DNA of 64,000 nt from assembly GCF_001941505.1 (NCBI RefSeq), contig NZ_CP009248.1, positions 1,550,001-1,614,000 of the forward strand. Direction: 5' to 3'. Made by a program: the position numbers and the translations under genes. Source of the stretch: Corynebacterium sphenisci DSM 44792 (lineage in GTDB: Bacteria > Actinomycetota > Actinomycetes > Mycobacteriales > Mycobacteriaceae). The notes under the pieces were generated by a model. The model had not been told where the DNA came from, made no database searches, and worked only from the letters and a program-made list of their open reading frames with translations. Positions within the stretch are counted from its first letter, which is position 1, and each line of letters starts with the position of its first letter. Shown here piece by piece: positions 8,088-17,514 of the stretch.

Positions 8088-9067
8088 GCGAGACCATCGG
8101 CACCAGGAGCCCCCGCCGGGAGGCGACCGAGGCGGAGCTGAAGCAGGTGATCCGGGCCCGGCCGCTGCCGCACCCGGGCCGCTGGCTGGCCGCGGTGCTC
8201 CTGCTGGCCGCCCTCGTCGCCTTCGTCGTCGACGCCGCCAACCGGGACGCCTACCGCTGGGACGTCTACTTCGCCTACCTGCTGGACACCCGGATCGCCG
8301 CCGCCGCGGCGCGCACCCTGGCGCTGACCGTGCTGGCCATGTTCTTCGGCGTGGTCGGCGGGGCGCTGCTGGCGGTGCTGCGGATGTCGCCGAACCCGGT
8401 GCTGTCCTCGGTGGCTTGGCTGTACCTGTGGATCTTCCGGGGCACCCCGATCTACGTGCAGCTGGTGTTCTGGGGGCTGCTGTCCACGATCTACTCCACG
8501 GTGGGCGCCGGCTCCTTCACCCTGGACCTGGAGGACTTCCTCACCAACACCTTCTGGCTGGCCGTGATCGGGCTGGCCATGAACGAGGCGGCGTACATGG
8601 CCGAGATCGTCCGGGCCGGGATCGAGGCGGTGCCGGAGGGCCAGACCGAGGCCTCCAAGGCGCTGGGCATGAGCTGGTCGCAGACCATCCGCCGGGTGGT
8701 GCTGCCGCAGGCGATGCGGATCATCATCCCGCCGACCGGCAACGAGTTCATCTCCCTGCTGAAGACCACCTCCCTGGTGATCGCGGTGTCCTACACCATG
8801 GAGCTCTACGGCCGGGCCACGGACATCGCCAACGAGCTCTTCCTGCCGGTGCCGCTGCTGCTGGTGGCGGCCACCTGGTACCTGGCCATCACCTCGGTGC
8901 TCATGGTGGGCCAGCACTACCTGGAGAAGTACTTCGCCCGCGGCGCCTCCCGGCAGCTGACGGCGCGGCAGCTGGCCGCGCTCGCCGATGCCGAGGGGGT
9001 GCCGCCGTCCAACGCCCGCGTCGTCGACCACGGCGAGCGGCGCTTCACCGAGGAGGATCCGCGATGA
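8084..9067 (+). CDS. Polar amino-acid ABC transporter, permease
   Basis: 327 residues from a GTG start that overlaps the stop of the lipoprotein gene (GTGA). The first 40 residues are charged and cytoplasmic ([19 protein letters not shown]), longer than in most family members. A first hydrophobic segment [13 protein letters not shown] precedes the HisM-type core of about five membrane spans, with [16 protein letters not shown] and the EAA loop ([20 protein letters not shown], about residues 191-210) that docks on the ATPase. The C-terminal tail is hydrophilic. Only one permease is encoded, so the transporter would work as a homodimer. Confidence 0.92.
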   Translation: MSETIGTRSPRREATEAELKQVIRARPLPHPGRWLAAVLLLAALVAFVVDAANRDAYRWDVYFAYLLDTRIAAAAARTLALTVLAMFFGVVGGALLAVLRMSPNPVLSSVAWLYLWIFRGTPIYVQLVFWGLLSTIYSTVGAGSFTLDLEDFLTNTFWLAVIGLAMNEAAYMAEIVRAGIEAVPEGQTEASKALGMSWSQTIRRVVLPQAMRIIIPPTGNEFISLLKTTSLVIAVSYTMELYGRATDIANELFLPVPLLLVAATWYLAITSVLMVGQHYLEKYFARGASRQLTARQLAALADAEGVPPSNARVVDHGERRFTEEDPR

Positions 9068-9861
9068 CCGCCCGACCCGCCCACCGGCGCCCCCGCACCG
9101 CCAAGCCGATGGTGGAGGCGAAGAAGGTGCGCAAGAGCTTCGGCCGGCTGGAGGTGCTGCGCGGCATCGACCTGACCGTGCCCACCGGCAGCGTGACCTG
9201 CCTGGTGGGCCCCTCCGGCTCCGGCAAGTCGACGCTGCTGCGCTGCGTCAACCACCTGGAGAAGATCACCGCCGGCCGGCTCTACGTCGACGGGGAGCTG
9301 ATCGGCTACCGGGAGCGCGACGGGGTGCTGCACGAGATCTCCGAGCGCGACGCCGCGCGGCAGCGCGCGGACATCGGCATGGTCTTCCAGAGCTTCAACC
9401 TGTTCCCGCACCGCACCGTGCTGGGCAACGTGATCGAGGCCCCGGTGCACGTCAAGGGCATGGATCCCGGCGACGCCTCGGAGCTGGGCATGGAGCTGCT
9501 GCACCAGGTGGGCCTCGCGCACAAGGCCGACGCCTACCCGGCGCAGATCTCCGGCGGCCAACAGCAGCGGGTGGCCATCGCCCGGGCGCTGGCGATGCAC
9601 CCGAAGCTGATGCTCTTCGACGAGCCGACCTCGGCGCTGGACCCGGAGCTGGTCGGCGAGGTGCTCACCGTGATGCGGGGCCTGGCCGATGACGGCATGA
9701 CCATGATCGTGGTCACCCACGAGCTGTCCTTCGCCCGGGAGGTCGCCGACCAGGTGGTGTTCATGGCCGAGGGCGCGGTGGTGGAGTCCGGGCCCCCGGA
9801 GCAGGTGCTGGTGGAGCCGGAGAACGAGCGCACCCGGGCGTTCATCTCCACCCTGTTCTAG
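9064..9861 (+). CDS. Polar amino-acid ABC transporter, ATPase
   Basis: 265 residues, cytoplasmic energy subunit. Walker [10 protein letters not shown] (about residue 49), Q-loop [11 protein letters not shown], signature [18 protein letters not shown] (about 163), Walker [14 protein letters not shown] (about 182) and the switch His in IVVTHEL are all intact. A 20-residue basic Arg/Pro-rich leader precedes the usual family start, so [11 protein letters not shown] could be a shorter real start. Here the ATG that overlaps the permease stop (ATGA) is preferred, since translational coupling is visible throughout this operon. Confidence 0.95.
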   Translation: MTARPAHRRPRTAKPMVEAKKVRKSFGRLEVLRGIDLTVPTGSVTCLVGPSGSGKSTLLRCVNHLEKITAGRLYVDGELIGYRERDGVLHEISERDAARQRADIGMVFQSFNLFPHRTVLGNVIEAPVHVKGMDPGDASELGMELLHQVGLAHKADAYPAQISGGQQQRVAIARALAMHPKLMLFDEPTSALDPELVGEVLTVMRGLADDGMTMIVVTHELSFAREVADQVVFMAEGAVVESGPPEQVLVEPENERTRAFISTLF

Positions 9862-10032
9862 GCCCCGCCCCGCCCCGCTCCCCCGGCCGGCTGCGGCGAC
9901 CGGGCGGATCCGCCGGGGCGGGGTTCGCGGGCCGGCGGGCGTAGCCTGGACGGATACGCCCCGCCGGGATCGCCCCGGCCGCGCCCGGCACCCGGGCCGC
10001 GGAGCCCGGGGCACGCGATCCGAGGAGCACCC

Positions 10033-10323
10033 ATGAGCACCATCCACCGGTCCCACGAGCACGAGCACGGCGCCGGCTGCGGCCACGTGTCCTTCCCGCA
10101 CGGCGACCACGTCGACTACGCCCATGACGGCCACGTGCACCGCCGCGTCGAGGGCGGCTGGGCCGAATGCGAGCCCGAGGGCCATGTCGTCGCCGAGGAT
10201 CACGGCGATCACGTGCACGGCGAGGGCTGCGGCCATGTCGCGGTGCCCCATGGCGATCACGTGGACTACCTGCACGACGGGCACCGGCACGCCGCGCACG
10301 GCGACCACTACGACGAGCACTAG
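10033..10323 (+). CDS. Small His-rich protein, duplicated metal-binding motif
   Basis: 96 residues, 23 of them His, with three Cys. Two near-identical segments make up most of the protein: GCGHVSFPHGDHVDY.HDGHVH (about 16-37) and GCGHVAVPHGDHVDY.HDGHRH (about 66-87), joined by an acidic linker. No signal peptide or membrane segment is seen, so it is probably cytoplasmic. GAGGAG lies about 7 bases before the ATG. The composition suggests zinc, nickel or cobalt buffering. Its position after an amino-acid transporter and before a shared terminator gives no partner. Similar HGDHVDY-type sequences occur in small bacterial proteins without a firm function. The gene is real; the function is inference. 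Confidence 0.75.
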   Translation: MSTIHRSHEHEHGAGCGHVSFPHGDHVDYAHDGHVHRRVEGGWAECEPEGHVVAEDHGDHVHGEGCGHVAVPHGDHVDYLHDGHRHAAHGDHYDEH

Positions 10324-10360
10324 ACGGGACGCCCGGGCCGGGCCCGGGCCGCCACGGGGA

Positions 10361-10396
10361 CGCCCCCGCCCGCCGGGCAACCGGCGGGCGGGGGCG
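10361..10396. terminator. Bidirectional hairpin between His-rich gene and gdhA
   Basis: A perfect 16-bp GC stem (10361-10376 with 10381-10396), loop GCAA. It lies between two convergent genes and can serve both. No clear T-run on either strand. Confidence 0.75.
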
Positions 10397-10422
10397 TTGG
10401 CGTGCGGGGGTCGCGCGCGGGG

Positions 10423-11862
<1,440 letters not shown>

Positions 11863-11897
11863 TCACGCCGACGGCGGCGGGTGAAAGACCACCGGCC

Positions 11898-11939
11898 GTT
11901 AACCTTAGGTTAACCTTGCTTTCTTGATCAAATGCGCAT
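11898..11939. promoter_or_regulatory. Cluster of palindromes upstream of gdhA
   Basis: GTTAACC-TTA-GGTTAAC (11898-11914) overlaps the 10-bp palindrome AGGTTAACCT (11907-11916). TTGATCAA (11924-11931) and ATGCGCAT (11932-11939) follow directly. The block is AT-rich against a GC-rich background and lies 130-175 bases before the gdhA start. TTAGGTTA resembles a DtxR half-site but the full box does not match. It is likely the operator region of gdhA; the regulators are not identified. Confidence 0.5.
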
Positions 11940-12001
11940 GGTCCGGTGGCCAGGTGAGCTGTGCCGATCGGCGGCTCATGGACCCCTAGGCCGGCCCGAT
12001 A

Positions 12002-12017
12002 AGTGACCGAGGTCACC
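12002..12017. promoter_or_regulatory. GlxR-like site (AGTGA-N6-TCACC)
   Basis: AGTGACCGAGGTCACC matches the TGTGA-N6-TCACA consensus of the corynebacterial CRP-type regulator GlxR except at the two outer bases. It lies about 235 bases upstream of gdhA and just after the stop of the small gene at 12081. gdhA is a plausible target, but the distance is long. Confidence 0.4.
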
Positions 12018-12080
12018 CTATTCGCCGGCGGCGGGGGCATCCCCCGCCCCGGGCCGCTCCCCCCGTCCGCCCGGGCCGGC

Positions 12081-12464
12081 TCAGGGCTCGATGGCGAGGA
12101 ACCAGGGGTACTCGGAGACGGCCTCCAGGAGATCGTCGAACTGCCGGTACACCGGGTCCGGGGGCAGCTCCGCCTCCGGGGTGAGCAGCTTGGACAGGTT
12201 CATCGCGGTGGCGTTGAGGGAGCCGACCACCCCCTCCAGGCCGAGGATCCAGCGGCGCTCCACCCGCTCCCCCACGCCGTGGCCGGGGTGCTGCCGCTCG
12301 AACTGCTCGCGCAGCTGCGGATCCTCCGGGGCGGAATCGACGTCGATGGTCGCCGAGCCGAGCCGGCCCTCGGCGATGAGCTCGTCGAGCCGGGCCCGGA
12401 ACGCGTCGGTGAGCTGCTCCACCTCATCGGGGAGCACGAGGACGTTGAACGTGATCGCGGTCAT
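12081..12464 (-). CDS. Hypothetical protein, 127 residues
   Basis: Not recognised. A soluble acidic protein without signal or membrane segment. It begins MTAITFNVLVLPDEVEQL, has a mixed alpha/beta pattern, and contains RQHPGHGVGERVERRWILGL and a C-terminal YPWFLAIEP. It is leaderless by position: AGGGTA (reverse-strand TACCCT) lies 7 bases before the ATG. It sits between the gdhA control region and a divergent FetB-like gene. Codon use with GC at third positions and the defined promoter support a real gene. Confidence 0.65.
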   Translation of the reverse strand: MTAITFNVLVLPDEVEQLTDAFRARLDELIAEGRLGSATIDVDSAPEDPQLREQFERQHPGHGVGERVERRWILGLEGVVGSLNATAMNLSKLLTPEAELPPDPVYRQFDDLLEAVSEYPWFLAIEP

Positions 12465-12471
12465 GGCGGTG

Positions 12472-12477
12472 AGGGTA
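12472..12477 (-). promoter_or_regulatory. -10 box of the 127-residue protein gene (TACCCT)
   Basis: Reverse-strand TACCCT ends 7 bases before the ATG at 12464. Confidence 0.4.
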
Positions 12478-12513
12478 CCCTCAAAAACCGTCCCGCGGCT
12501 AGGGGGAGCGACG

Positions 12514-12519
12514 TATCAT
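12514..12519 (+). promoter_or_regulatory. -10 box of fetB-like gene (TATCAT)
   Basis: TATCAT ends 6 bases before the ATG at 12526, consistent with a leaderless mRNA. Confidence 0.5.
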
Positions 12520-12525
12520 CTGCCC

Positions 12526-13356
12526 ATGACCTCGACGCTCGTGGCCATCGGCCCGCCGCTGGCGCTCGCGCTGGCGCTGCTGGTCATCATCGCCGCCGGC
12601 GCGATGCGCGACGTGGGCCGGCGACCGCCCTGGCCGGTGCCGGTCGCCGCGCTGCGCGCCACGGTGCAGCTGGCGGTGCTCGCCGGGCTGCTCACCCTGA
12701 TCGTGGATCGGCTGTGGGCGGTGGCGCTGTTCCTGTGCGTGATGTCCTGGGTGGCCGCGCGCACCTCCGATGGCAGGGTCGGCCGCACCCGCCGCGGCGA
12801 CCCCCGGGACCGGCGCGGCGGCGAGGGCGACGACGCCGGCGACGGCGACGGCGGTCCGGGCCCGGCCGGGATGGCGCACCGCGCCCGCCGCGTCGCCTGG
12901 ATGCTGCTGCCGGTGGCCGCCTTCCCGGTGGGGCTCACCCTGGCCCTCCTCGCCGCCGGGGTGGTGCCCCTGCGGGGCATCGCGATCATCCCGGTGGCGG
13001 GCATCTTCATCGGCAACGGGATGACCCAGACCTCCCTGGTGGGCCGGCGCTGCCATGATGAGCTGCACCAGCGGCACGGGGAGGTCGAGGCGGCCCTCGC
13101 CCTGGGCTTCGAGATGCGCCGGGCCCGGCTGATGGTGCTCCGCGAGGCCGCCCTGGCGCAGATGATGCCCGCGGTGGACTCCATCCGCACCATCGGCCTG
13201 GTGTCCATCCCGGGCGCCTTCGTGGGCATGATCCTCGGCGGCGCCGGGCTCATCGAGGCCGCGGTGATGCAGCTCTTCGTGGCCCTGGGCATCCTGGCCA
13301 CCGCGATGATGGCCGGGACGCTGACCATGCACCTGGTCGCCGCCGGGCGCTGCTGA
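12526..13356 (+). CDS. fetB: UPF0014/FetB-type ABC permease
   Basis: 276 residues, about seven membrane spans. The family signature is in the second half: IPVAGIFIGNGMTQTSLVGR, ALALGFEMRRARLMVLREA, and MMPAVDSIRTIGLVSIPGAFVGMILGG. E. coli FetB (YbbM) partners the ATPase FetA and is linked to iron export and oxidative stress resistance; other UPF0014 members are of unknown substrate. No FetA-like ATPase gene is adjacent, which is unusual. A charged Asp/Gly/Arg-rich insertion of about 35 residues (about 83-118) separates the first spans from the core and looks disordered. Leaderless promoter. Confidence 0.82.
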   Translation: MTSTLVAIGPPLALALALLVIIAAGAMRDVGRRPPWPVPVAALRATVQLAVLAGLLTLIVDRLWAVALFLCVMSWVAARTSDGRVGRTRRGDPRDRRGGEGDDAGDGDGGPGPAGMAHRARRVAWMLLPVAAFPVGLTLALLAAGVVPLRGIAIIPVAGIFIGNGMTQTSLVGRRCHDELHQRHGEVEAALALGFEMRRARLMVLREAALAQMMPAVDSIRTIGLVSIPGAFVGMILGGAGLIEAAVMQLFVALGILATAMMAGTLTMHLVAAGRC

Positions 13357-13388
13357 GCGCGCCCCGGCGCCGCACCCCGGCCCGCGGG

Positions 13389-13394
13389 CATGAT
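13389..13394 (+). promoter_or_regulatory. -10 box of glycerate kinase gene (CATGAT)
   Basis: CATGAT ends 6 bases before the ATG at 13401, the same geometry as several other genes in the window. Confidence 0.4.
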
Positions 13395-13400
13395 GGGGCC

Positions 13401-14447
13401 ATGCGCGCCCTGGTCTGCCCGGACAGCTTCAAGTCCACCGCCTCCGCCGCCGCGGCCGCCGCCGCCATCGCCCGCGGCCTGCGCGCCGCCGGCTGGGCGA
13501 CGGTCGAGCTGCCCCTGGCCGACGGCGGGGAGGGCACCGCGGAGCTGCTCGCCGCCGCCGCGGCCGGCCCCGACGCCCCGGCCATCCGCCGGCGGGCCCG
13601 GGTCGCCGATCCCCTGGGCCGACCGGTGCGGGCCACCTGGTGGCGGGTGGGCGGGGCCGCCTACGTCGACATCGCCGCGGCCTCCGGGCTGCCCCTGGTC
13701 GCCGACGCCGTCGACGACCCGGCCGCGATGGCCGGCGCCGGCACCGCCGGCACCGGGCAGCTGCTCGCCGCCGCCCTGGCCGAGGGGGTGCGCGAGGTCA
13801 CCCTCGCCCTCGGCGGCTCGGCCACCGTGGACGCCGGGGCCGGGCTGGCCGCCGCGCTGCGCGCCGCCGGCGGACCCGGCCCGGAGGTCACCTGGACGAT
13901 CCTGGCCGACGTGACCAACCCGCCCTGCGGGCCCCGTGGTGCGGCGGCGGTGTTCGGCCCGCAGAAGGGCCTGGACGCCGCCGGGGCGGCCGCCGCCGAG
14001 CGGCGCATCCGCGCCGCCTGCGCCGCCGCCGGGGTGGATCCGGGCGAACCCGGCTACGGCGCCGCCGGGGCCGCCCCGGTGGGCCTGGCCGCGCTGCTCG
14101 CCGAGGCCGGGGCGCGGTGGCGGCTGCGCCCCGGGGCGGCCGCCGTCGCCGAGGCGGTGGGCCTGGACGCCGCGCTGGCGCAGGCGGACCTGGTGGTCAC
14201 CGGCGAAGGCGCCCTGGACGCGCAGTCCCCGCAGGGCAAGGTGATCGGCGAGGTCGCCGCCCGGGCCGCCGCCGCCCGGGTGCCCCTGGCGATCCTCGCC
14301 GGCCGCGTCGACGCGGCCGTGGCCGCCGAACTCGGCGCGGTGGCCTGGCGGGCGCTGCCCGGCCCGGCCACCGCCGCGGCCACCCCGCCGGCGCTGGCCC
14401 GGGCGGCCGAATCCCTCGGCCGGGAGCTGCGCGCGGCCCGGGGTTGA
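13401..14447 (+). CDS. glxK: Glycerate kinase (GlxK family)
   Basis: Phosphorylates glycerate from ATP, linking glyoxylate or serine breakdown to glycolysis. 348 residues. Family motifs: the N-terminal CPDSFKSTASA, LPLADGGEGTAE, the glycine-rich ALGGSATVDAGAG (about 140), ADVTNPPCGPRGAAAVFGPQKG (split here: ADVTNPPCG and AAVFGPQKG), and VVTGEGALDAQSPQGKV near the C-terminus. Composition is strongly Ala-rich, with long GCC runs. No glyoxylate-pathway gene lies next to it. It is followed after 38 bases by the DUF4921 gene, which has its own promoter. Confidence 0.93.
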   Translation: MRALVCPDSFKSTASAAAAAAAIARGLRAAGWATVELPLADGGEGTAELLAAAAAGPDAPAIRRRARVADPLGRPVRATWWRVGGAAYVDIAAASGLPLVADAVDDPAAMAGAGTAGTGQLLAAALAEGVREVTLALGGSATVDAGAGLAAALRAAGGPGPEVTWTILADVTNPPCGPRGAAAVFGPQKGLDAAGAAAAERRIRAACAAAGVDPGEPGYGAAGAAPVGLAALLAEAGARWRLRPGAAAVAEAVGLDAALAQADLVVTGEGALDAQSPQGKVIGEVAARAAAARVPLAILAGRVDAAVAAELGAVAWRALPGPATAAATPPALARAAESLGRELRAARG

Positions 14448-14472
14448 CGCCGGGGCGGGGCCGCGGCGGCCC

Positions 14473-14478
14473 TACAGT
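14473..14478 (+). promoter_or_regulatory. -10 box of DUF4921 gene (TACAGT)
   Basis: TACAGT ends 7 bases before the ATG at 14486. Confidence 0.45.
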
Positions 14479-14485
14479 GGTCCCC

Positions 14486-15901
14486 ATGAAGGTCTTCCCG
14501 CAGCCGCTGAGCACCCTCGCCGACGGCACCGTCAAGCAGATCAACCCCTTCTCCGGCACCGAGGTGTGGACCGTGCCCGGCCGCGGGAACCGGCCCCTGG
14601 GGATCAGCAGGCCCAGCCCGGCGCCGCTCACCGGGGAGGATTTCACCCGCCGCGACTCCTTCGGCGAGGGCAACAAGCTCGCCACCCCGCCGGAGAAGGC
14701 CCGGGTGGTGCGCGCCGAGGCCGCCCCCGACCCGGACCCGGAGCTGGACCCGGCCGACCGCGGCGCCGATGGCGTGCACGTGCGCGATCTGGGCCACGGC
14801 TTCCGGGAGCTCACCGGGGTGCTGCCCGGCCAGATCGACGACACGGTGGCGGAGTTCCGGCGGGTGCCGAACCTCTTCGAGATCGTCACCTACGACTACT
14901 GGGCCGCCAACTACGGTTTCGTCCCCGATGAGCCCACCCGGCGCCGGATGGCCCGCTACCTCGCCGATGACGCCGGCCGGGCCCATGTCGCCGAGATCGT
15001 GCGCACCCGGCTGCGCGCCGCCGGCGCCCCGGCCGAGGAGGTCGCCGCGATGGCCGAGGGGGAGCTGATGCTCAAGGCCCCCGGCTACTTCGCCGGCGGC
15101 CATGACGTGATCATCGCCCGCCGGCATTTCGTCGACGGCGCCACCCACGATGACCAGCTCGCCTCCTCCGGCACCCTCTCCGTCGCCGAGCACCGGGCCT
15201 TCATCCAGTTCACCGTGGACTCCATGGCGGACCTGTACCGGCGCAACCGCTACGTGCGCTACGTCGCCGCCTTCCAGAACTGGCTGAAACCCGCCGGGGC
15301 GAGCTTCGACCACCTGCACAAGCAGCTCGTCGCCATCGACGAGCACGGCGAGCAGCTCGCCGACGAGATCGCGCTGCTGCGGAGCCACCCGAACATGTAC
15401 AACGAGTACGCCGTGGACCACGCCGCCCGGCGCAACCTGGTCATCGCGGAGAACGACCATGCGGTGGCCTTCGCCGGGTTCGGGCACCGCTACCCCACCC
15501 TGGAGATCTACTCCACCTCCGCCACCTGCGAGCCCTGGCTGCAGTCGGAGGCGGAGGTCGCCGCCATGTCGGATCTGATCCACGCCTGCCACGCCGCCAC
15601 CGGGGCGGACGTGCCCTGCAACGAGGAATGGCACCACCGGCCGGTGGACCTCGACGAGCGGATGCCCTGGCGGGTGATGCTGAAATGGCGGGTGTCCAAC
15701 CTCGCCGGGTTCGAGGGCGGCACCAAGATCTACCTCAACACCATCTCCCCCTGGAATCTGCGCGACCGGGTGGTCCCGGAGCTGTACCGGCTGCGCGACG
15801 CCGGGGCCATCGACCGGGGCATCCGGATCGCCACCGAATGCGCCTGCCGGCCGAACAGCCTGCGCTACAACCCGCTGGTCGACGACGCGCCCCGGCTCTA
15901 G
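14486..15901 (+). CDS. DUF4921 protein resembling galactose-1-P uridylyltransferase
   Basis: 471 residues, soluble. The N-terminal part (VKQINPFSGTEVWTVPGRG) and the later SFDHLHKQLVA motif with an HxH-like pair resemble the GalT branch of the HIT superfamily, where such a His triad binds or carries the nucleotide. Other visible blocks are RVPNLFEIVTYDYWAANYGF, APGYFAGGHDVIIARRHFVD, CNEEWHHRPVDLDERMPWR and ECACRPNSLRYNPLVDD. DUF4921 proteins are widespread in corynebacteria, and to my knowledge have no assigned reaction. A nucleotidyl transferase or phosphorylase role is inference. It has its own leaderless promoter and stands between glxK and the urease operon. Confidence 0.8.
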   Translation: MKVFPQPLSTLADGTVKQINPFSGTEVWTVPGRGNRPLGISRPSPAPLTGEDFTRRDSFGEGNKLATPPEKARVVRAEAAPDPDPELDPADRGADGVHVRDLGHGFRELTGVLPGQIDDTVAEFRRVPNLFEIVTYDYWAANYGFVPDEPTRRRMARYLADDAGRAHVAEIVRTRLRAAGAPAEEVAAMAEGELMLKAPGYFAGGHDVIIARRHFVDGATHDDQLASSGTLSVAEHRAFIQFTVDSMADLYRRNRYVRYVAAFQNWLKPAGASFDHLHKQLVAIDEHGEQLADEIALLRSHPNMYNEYAVDHAARRNLVIAENDHAVAFAGFGHRYPTLEIYSTSATCEPWLQSEAEVAAMSDLIHACHAATGADVPCNEEWHHRPVDLDERMPWRVMLKWRVSNLAGFEGGTKIYLNTISPWNLRDRVVPELYRLRDAGAIDRGIRIATECACRPNSLRYNPLVDDAPRL

Positions 15902-15910
15902 CGGCGCCGA

Positions 15911-15935
15911 AACCCGGCGGTAACACGCCGGGGTT
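15911..15935. other. Stem-loop between DUF4921 gene and ureA
   Basis: AACCCGGCG (15911-15919) pairs with CGCCGGGGTT (15926-15935) with one bulged G and a GTAACA loop. It may be the terminator of the DUF4921 gene or an operator of the urease operon; it ends 57 bases before ureA. No AmtR-like CTAT-N6-ATAG is visible in this gap. Confidence 0.4.
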
Positions 15936-15992
15936 AGCGTCGATCCCGGATCCGCCGGCGGCCCCGCCGGCGACACGGGAAGGGAGCACCCC

Positions 15993-16316
15993 ATGGAGCT
16001 GACCCCGCGCGAGGAGGACAAGCTGCTGCTGTTCACGGCGGCCCGGGTCGCCGAACGGCGCCGGGGCCGGGGGCTGCGGCTGAACCACCCGGAGGCGGTG
16101 GCGCTGATCTCCGATGCGGTGGTGGAGGCCGCCCGGGACGGGCTGAGCGTGGCGGAGGCCGCCGAAGCCGGCACCCGGGTGCTCGCCGAGGCGGACGTGC
16201 TCGACGGGGTGCGCGAGATGATCCCGCTGATCCAGGTGGAGGCGACCTTCCCGGACGGCACGAAGCTGGTCAGCGTGCACGACCCCGTCGGCGGGCCCGC
16301 CGACCCGGGCCGGTGA
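15993..16316 (+). CDS. ureA: Urease gamma subunit
   Basis: 107 residues, first subunit gene of the nickel urease that splits urea to ammonia and carbon dioxide in the cytoplasm. [40 protein letters not shown] and [21 protein letters not shown] are classic UreA. GGGAAGGGAG provides a good ribosome site. The tail after the core is slightly extended. The TGA overlaps the ATG/GTG region of the next gene (16313), so the two are coupled. Confidence 0.97.
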   Translation: MELTPREEDKLLLFTAARVAERRRGRGLRLNHPEAVALISDAVVEAARDGLSVAEAAEAGTRVLAEADVLDGVREMIPLIQVEATFPDGTKLVSVHDPVGGPADPGR

Positions 16317-17107
16317 GCGCGCCGGCGGGGCGGCTCATCCCCCTGGCCGGCCCGGAGGTCCCCGACCCGGATTCCTGGAATCGGCTGCTCGCCGACGCGG
16401 GCATCCCAGCGGAGCCGGCGGTGCGCCCGGCCGAGCTGCCCGCCGCCCTGGACGGGGCCCCCGCGGTGGTGCTGCCGCTGGCCGCCGGCCGCGACCCGCG
16501 CCCGGCGGCGGACGCCGCCCGGGCGGTGGCCTTCGCCCGGCGCGCCGGCGCCGGCCATGTGCTGGCCCCGGCCCTGGCCGACGCGACCGCGGTGATCGCG
16601 GCGCTGCGCGCGAACATCCGCGCCCGCTGCGGACCGGGGGTCGCCGCCGTGGTCGCCTCGATCGCCCTGGACCCCTGGGCCGATGCGGAGCTGTTCCGGA
16701 TCGCCCGGCTGGCCTGGCAGTACGGGGCGACCCCGGTGGAGGTCGGCTTCGAGGGCGCGGAGCCGGCGGTCGCCGCCGCCGCCGAGCGGGCCCGGCTGCT
16801 CGGCGCCACCGGGGTCGCCGTGCTGCGCGCCGACCTGGACCCGGATCCCGCCCGGGGCGCGCCGCTGTGGCGCCCGGCGGCCGCCGCGGAGCTCATCGCA
16901 CGCCGGGTGGGGCAGGCCATCGACGCCGCCGCCTGCGGGGATCCCGGGATCGCGGCGGCCCTGGCCGCCGGGCACGACCACGGCCCGGCGCATTCGCACG
17001 GGCCCGCCGGCGAGCACCGCCACGACCACGCCCACGGCCCGCACGGCCACGGGCGCGACCACGACGGGCACGACCACCACCATCACCCAGCGGAGGGACG
17101 ATCATGA
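16313..17107 (+). CDS. CbiX-like protein with C-terminal poly-His tail in urease operon
   Basis: 264 residues, GTG start overlapping the ureA stop. Residues about 40-215 resemble the second half of CbiX/sirohydrochlorin chelatase proteins: [60 protein letters not shown] and [13 protein letters not shown]. The metal-binding HGS start of CbiX is not visible. Residues about 219-258 are a tail with 16 His in HDH, HGH and HHHH clusters. It is cotranscribed between ureA and ureB. UreE, the His-tailed nickel donor normally present, is absent from this operon, so nickel storage or delivery to UreG/UreC is the obvious hypothesis. The small CbiX relative CfbA is a known nickel chelatase, which supports it. 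Similarity is judged by eye. Confidence 0.65.
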   Translation: MSAPAGRLIPLAGPEVPDPDSWNRLLADAGIPAEPAVRPAELPAALDGAPAVVLPLAAGRDPRPAADAARAVAFARRAGAGHVLAPALADATAVIAALRANIRARCGPGVAAVVASIALDPWADAELFRIARLAWQYGATPVEVGFEGAEPAVAAAAERARLLGATGVAVLRADLDPDPARGAPLWRPAAAAELIARRVGQAIDAAACGDPGIAAALAAGHDHGPAHSHGPAGEHRHDHAHGPHGHGRDHDGHDHHHHPAEGRS

Positions 17108-17514
17108 GCGCAGCCGCGGACTACCGGGTCGCCGAGGGCGGGGACATCGCCCTCTACCCGGGCCGGCGGACCACGGAGGTCACCGTCGCCAACACCGGCG
17201 ACCGGGCCATCCAGGTCGGCAGCCACTACCACTTCTTCGAGGCGAACCGGGCGCTGTCCTTCGACCGCGACGCCGCCTGGGGGATGCACCTGGCGCTGCC
17301 CGCGGGCCTGGCCGCCCGCTTCGAACCCGGCGTGGCGCGCACCGTGGAACTCGTCGACTTCGGCGGGGACCGGGTACTGCACGGGTTCGCGGGCCTCGTC
17401 GAGGGGCCCCTGGACGACCCGGGGGTGCGCCTGGCCGCCCGGGAGAAGGCGATCGCCGCCGGCTTCGCCGGATTCGACGGCGATCGCGCCGCGGACCGGG
17501 AGGACGCCCGATGA
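17104..17514 (+). CDS. ureB: Urease beta subunit
   Basis: 136 residues. Core motifs [35 protein letters not shown] and the V(E/D)FGG region are typical; the tail (about 105-136) is an Ala/Asp-rich extension containing [17 protein letters not shown] overlaps the stop of the preceding His-tailed gene, and its own stop overlaps the ureC start (ATGA). Part of the (UreABC)3 enzyme. Confidence 0.97.
   Translation: MSAAADYRVAEGGDIALYPGRRTTEVTVANTGDRAIQVGSHYHFFEANRALSFDRDAAWGMHLALPAGLAARFEPGVARTVELVDFGGDRVLHGFAGLVEGPLDDPGVRLAAREKAIAAGFAGFDGDRAADREDAR

Noticed and set aside
11905..11923. DtxR box before gdhA
   Set aside because: Only the left half TTAGGTTA fits; the right half does not match the consensus, unlike the site before narK.
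14054..17086. Open reverse frame of about 1000 codons opposite glxK, DUF4921 and ureA
   Set aside because: It spans three well-identified forward genes and their intergenic regions, has no motif, and its translation is low-complexity Gly/Arg/His.
16969..17087. His-rich tail considered as a frame error or tag
   Set aside because: The frame is continuous with the chelatase-like domain, and the stop overlaps the ureB start as elsewhere in the operon.
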